A DNA stretch of 64,000 bases from positions 1 through 64,000 of the forward strand of contig NZ_JAJKLK010000024.1 of assembly GCF_020982545.1 (NCBI RefSeq), in the 5' to 3' direction. Source of the DNA: Streptomyces sp. MNU76. Lineage in GTDB: Bacteria; Actinomycetota; Actinomycetes; Streptomycetales; Streptomycetaceae. The notes beneath the pieces were generated by a model that did not search any database, had not been told where the DNA came from, and worked only from the letters and a program-made list of their open reading frames with translations. The translations under genes and the position numbers were made by a program. Positions 62,100 to 64,000 of the stretch are shown here, piece by piece (the stretch's first letter is position 1; each line of letters begins with the position of its first letter).

Positions 62100-62969
62100 A
62101 TGAGCGTGCGTTTCGAAGAGATCGACTGGCGCCCGACACCGATGGGCGACATCAGTCTGCGGCGCCGACGCGACCCGGCGTCGGGCAACGATGTGTACGA
62201 GGTCAAGCTCGGGGACGAGTTCCTGATGTCCAGCCTCTTCACAGCAGGAGAGATCGCCCTCGCCCAGCTCGGCCTGGCGAAGCTGCCGAGCGCCGAACTG
62301 GACGTCGCCGTGGGCGGGCTCGGGCTCGGTTACACCGCAAAGGCAGCCCTGGACGACCCGCGGGTTCGCTCGCTGACCGTGATCGACACACTCGGCGAAG
62401 TCATCGACTGGCACCGGCGCGGGCTGGTACCGCTGGGCGCCTGTCTGGCGTCGGACCCCCGCTGCCGCCTGATCCAGGGCGACTTCTTCGCGATGGCCGG
62501 CGATTCCTGCGGTCTGGACCCCCAGATACCGGGCCGCCGCTTCCACGCCATCCTGCTGGACGTCGACCACTCGCCGCGCCATGTGCTGCACCCACGCCAT
62601 GCGGCGCTCTACCGGCCTGCCGGGATGCGCGCCCTGGCCGGCCGTCTCCACCCCGACGGTGTCTTCGCTCTGTGGTCGAACGACCCGCCGGACGACCACT
62701 TCGCCTCCGTCCTCGCGGAGGTCTTCGCAGAATCAGAAGCGCATGTGGTCGACTTCGACAACCCGTTGCAGGGGGAACCTCGGCCAACACCGTCTATGTG
62801 GCGCGGAAAGCAGCCGTCGCGAACTGACGCATGTCTGGCACCGATCGCCGCGGGAGCGTCGCCAGGCCGGGTTCGCTGCTCCGCGATCGCCAGAACGCCG
62901 CTGCGCCGTAGGGACCTGCCACCGCCGTCGGCCGCCCGGCCCGATGTGCCGATGGCGGGCGGATCATGA
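62100..62969 (+). CDS. Spermidine-synthase-like methyltransferase-fold protein, C-terminal frameshift
   Basis: ATG 62100 after GAGGTGAACGG. The protein has a Rossmann domain typical of spermidine synthases (DVAVGGLGLGYTAKAALDDP; LTVIDTLGEVIDWHRRGL; FHAILLDVDHSPRHVLHP; GVFALWSNDPPDDHFASVL). After VVDFDNPLQG the native end (ANTVYVARKAAVAN, stop at 62825-62827) is in another frame because a G is missing in the run near 62770. The open frame runs on to 62969 with unrelated residues. Either a recent mutation or a homopolymer error. Polyamine substrate is not certain. Confidence 0.7.
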   Translation: MSVRFEEIDWRPTPMGDISLRRRRDPASGNDVYEVKLGDEFLMSSLFTAGEIALAQLGLAKLPSAELDVAVGGLGLGYTAKAALDDPRVRSLTVIDTLGEVIDWHRRGLVPLGACLASDPRCRLIQGDFFAMAGDSCGLDPQIPGRRFHAILLDVDHSPRHVLHPRHAALYRPAGMRALAGRLHPDGVFALWSNDPPDDHFASVLAEVFAESEAHVVDFDNPLQGEPRPTPSMWRGKQPSRTDACLAPIAAGASPGRVRCSAIARTPLRRRDLPPPSAARPDVPMAGGS

Positions 62970-64000
62970 CTGTTCGCGGGCCGGTTCGTGCTCCTGCGCT
63001 TCGGGTCCGGCCTCGTCGGGGTCCTGGGGGTCCTTGAGGCGGAACAGGGCGATCAGGATGCCCGTCGTACCGGCCGCCGCGACCAGGGCGGCGGTGGCGA
63101 TCGAGGTCGCGTCCACCAACGGCCCGAACACCAGCGGCGAGGCGAACTGCCCGCCGAAGAGCGCGGTGGCCTGCAACGACGTGGCCGTGCCACGCTGTTC
63201 GGCAGGAGCGGCGCGGTCGACCAGGACGGTCAGGGTCGGCATCGTGATGCCGCTGCCGATACCGGTCAGGACCGGCACGAGCAACAGGACGGCCGAGTGG
63301 TCGGCGACGGCGAACACCAGCAGCGCCGCCGTCCACGATCCGGCCGCGATCCGCATCAGCGTCGCGTAGCCGAACCGGGAGGTGAGCTTGGCGTACGTCA
63401 GACCGATCAGGCTCGCGGCGCCGGAGGCCAGGACCGTGCCGTACAGGGCCACGATCAGGGTGTCGTGGATGCCGAGTTGGTCCAGACGGCGGGGCAGCGA
63501 GACGGCCAGCACCATCATCAGCCCGGTGGTCGCCACCCACAGCCCGCACAGACCCAACACGAGCGGATGCTCGCGCAGCAGCCGCACCGCACCACCCCGG
63601 GGCCTCTTCGTCTTCTGGCTGTTCTCGGCCGTTGGGGCGGTTCTCGGCAGGGCGAACACGGTGGCCGCGCCCAGCGGCAGGGCGATGAGATAGATGGCGA
63701 ACGGCGCGTGCCAGGACTGGTTGCCCAGTGCGCCCGCCGCGAGCGGGTAGAGGAAGCCGCCGACCGTGGTGGCGGCGGTCCGCCAGCCCATCACCCTGTC
63801 CCGCAGCTCATCCTGGTACAGACCGAGAAGAGCGGCGGTGGAACAGGTGAACACCGCTGCCGCCCCCACGCCGAGGACCAGCCGGGAGGCGAACAGCGCC
63901 GGATAGGTGTCGGTGACAAGGCCGGCACCGCCGCCCAGCCCGTACACCACAAGCCCCACAGCGAGAGGCAGCCGCGGGCCGAACCGGTCGGTGGCCCGGC
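62964..64000 (-). CDS. MFS transporter, N-terminus beyond the window
   Basis: At least 345 residues of a 12-helix MFS protein, reading from the edge ATDRFGPRLPLAVGLVVYGL, the conserved loop 2-3 motif, through VFTCSTAALLGLYQDELRDR and a C-terminal half (GIGSGITMPTLTVLVDRAAP) like EmrB/QacA-type 12-TM drug exporters. The tail is acidic. It is convergent with and slightly overlaps the spermidine-synthase-like frame. Confidence 0.85.
   Translation of the reverse strand, partial: RATDRFGPRLPLAVGLVVYGLGGGAGLVTDTYPALFASRLVLGVGAAAVFTCSTAALLGLYQDELRDRVMGWRTAATTVGGFLYPLAAGALGNQSWHAPFAIYLIALPLGAATVFALPRTAPTAENSQKTKRPRGGAVRLLREHPLVLGLCGLWVATTGLMMVLAVSLPRRLDQLGIHDTLIVALYGTVLASGAASLIGLTYAKLTSRFGYATLMRIAAGSWTAALLVFAVADHSAVLLLVPVLTGIGSGITMPTLTVLVDRAAPAEQRGTATSLQATALFGGQFASPLVFGPLVDATSIATAALVAAAGTTGILIALFRLKDPQDPDEAGPEAQEHEPAREQS

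Noticed and set aside
1..64000. CRISPR arrays, tRNA or rRNA genes
   Set aside because: No regularly spaced short repeats and no tRNA-like cloverleaf or rRNA sequence noticed on either strand.

Overview
The window is high-GC actinobacterial DNA and almost certainly Streptomyces. Codon third positions are strongly GC, GTG starts are common, ATGA/GTGA start-stop overlaps link operons, and the gene families (DUF2180, PhoX with an internal Tat motif, RNase J, tandem ArsA, HelD) are typical of that genus. Dense recombinase and transposase debris, pseudogenes and paralogues of housekeeping genes point to an accessory island or a linear plasmid rather than core chromosome. I see no rRNA, tRNA, CRISPR array or replication gene.

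Layout. (1) 1-2520: remains of a Tn554-like recombinase set (frameshifted tyrosine recombinase, C-terminal piece of a second recombinase, TnpC-like coiled-coil protein) around a DUF3626 gene. (2) 2707-18538: a large arsenic island. Its parts are a frameshifted MFS exporter, ArsI-type C-As lyase, three ArsO-like flavoproteins, three ArsR repressors, a membrane-anchored PstS-like protein, a DUF2180 protein, an Acr3 efflux pump, two arsenate reductases, thioredoxin reductase and thioredoxin, ArsD, tandem ArsA and a CoA-disulfide-reductase-like flavoprotein. ArsR-type dyads sit in the intergenic gaps. (3) 18631-25932: a pstSCAB operon carrying an atypical response regulator, divergent from phoX. 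The shared promoter region holds PHO-box-like repeats and an ArsR-like palindrome, so phosphate scavenging may be tied to arsenate exposure. (4) 26378-27142: decayed fragments.

(5) 27433-61980: the most unusual part. Eleven boxes of about 25 bp (gene-direction core ACTCTnCCnTnACGTnAGGGTAGAnT) precede helD, two sulP transporters, merR2-prfC, pfkA, a DUF2795/79-aa small-protein operon, a 249-aa unknown protein, a glycosyltransferase, a zinc-ribbon protein, an acyltransferase and an RNase J gene. Two MerR-family regulators of one subfamily, each with a single conserved C-terminal Cys, are encoded among them. I infer a MerR regulon that supplies extra copies of factors acting on stalled RNA polymerase (HelD), ribosomes (RF3) and RNA (RNase J), together with glycolysis (PFK), anion transport and envelope modification. 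The two sulP genes also share a conserved leader of about 250 nt with covarying hairpins, a candidate structured RNA.

(6) 58006-60206 is a collapsed second copy of the prfC-merR-pfkA-monooxygenase locus; one deletion has visible microhomology. The island also holds cfa, nhaA, EamA and TSUP transporters, an IS5-family element with CTAG flanks, Tn3 and serine-recombinase relics, a truncated arsenic-resistance protein, and at the right edge a spermidine-synthase-like gene and a partial MFS gene.
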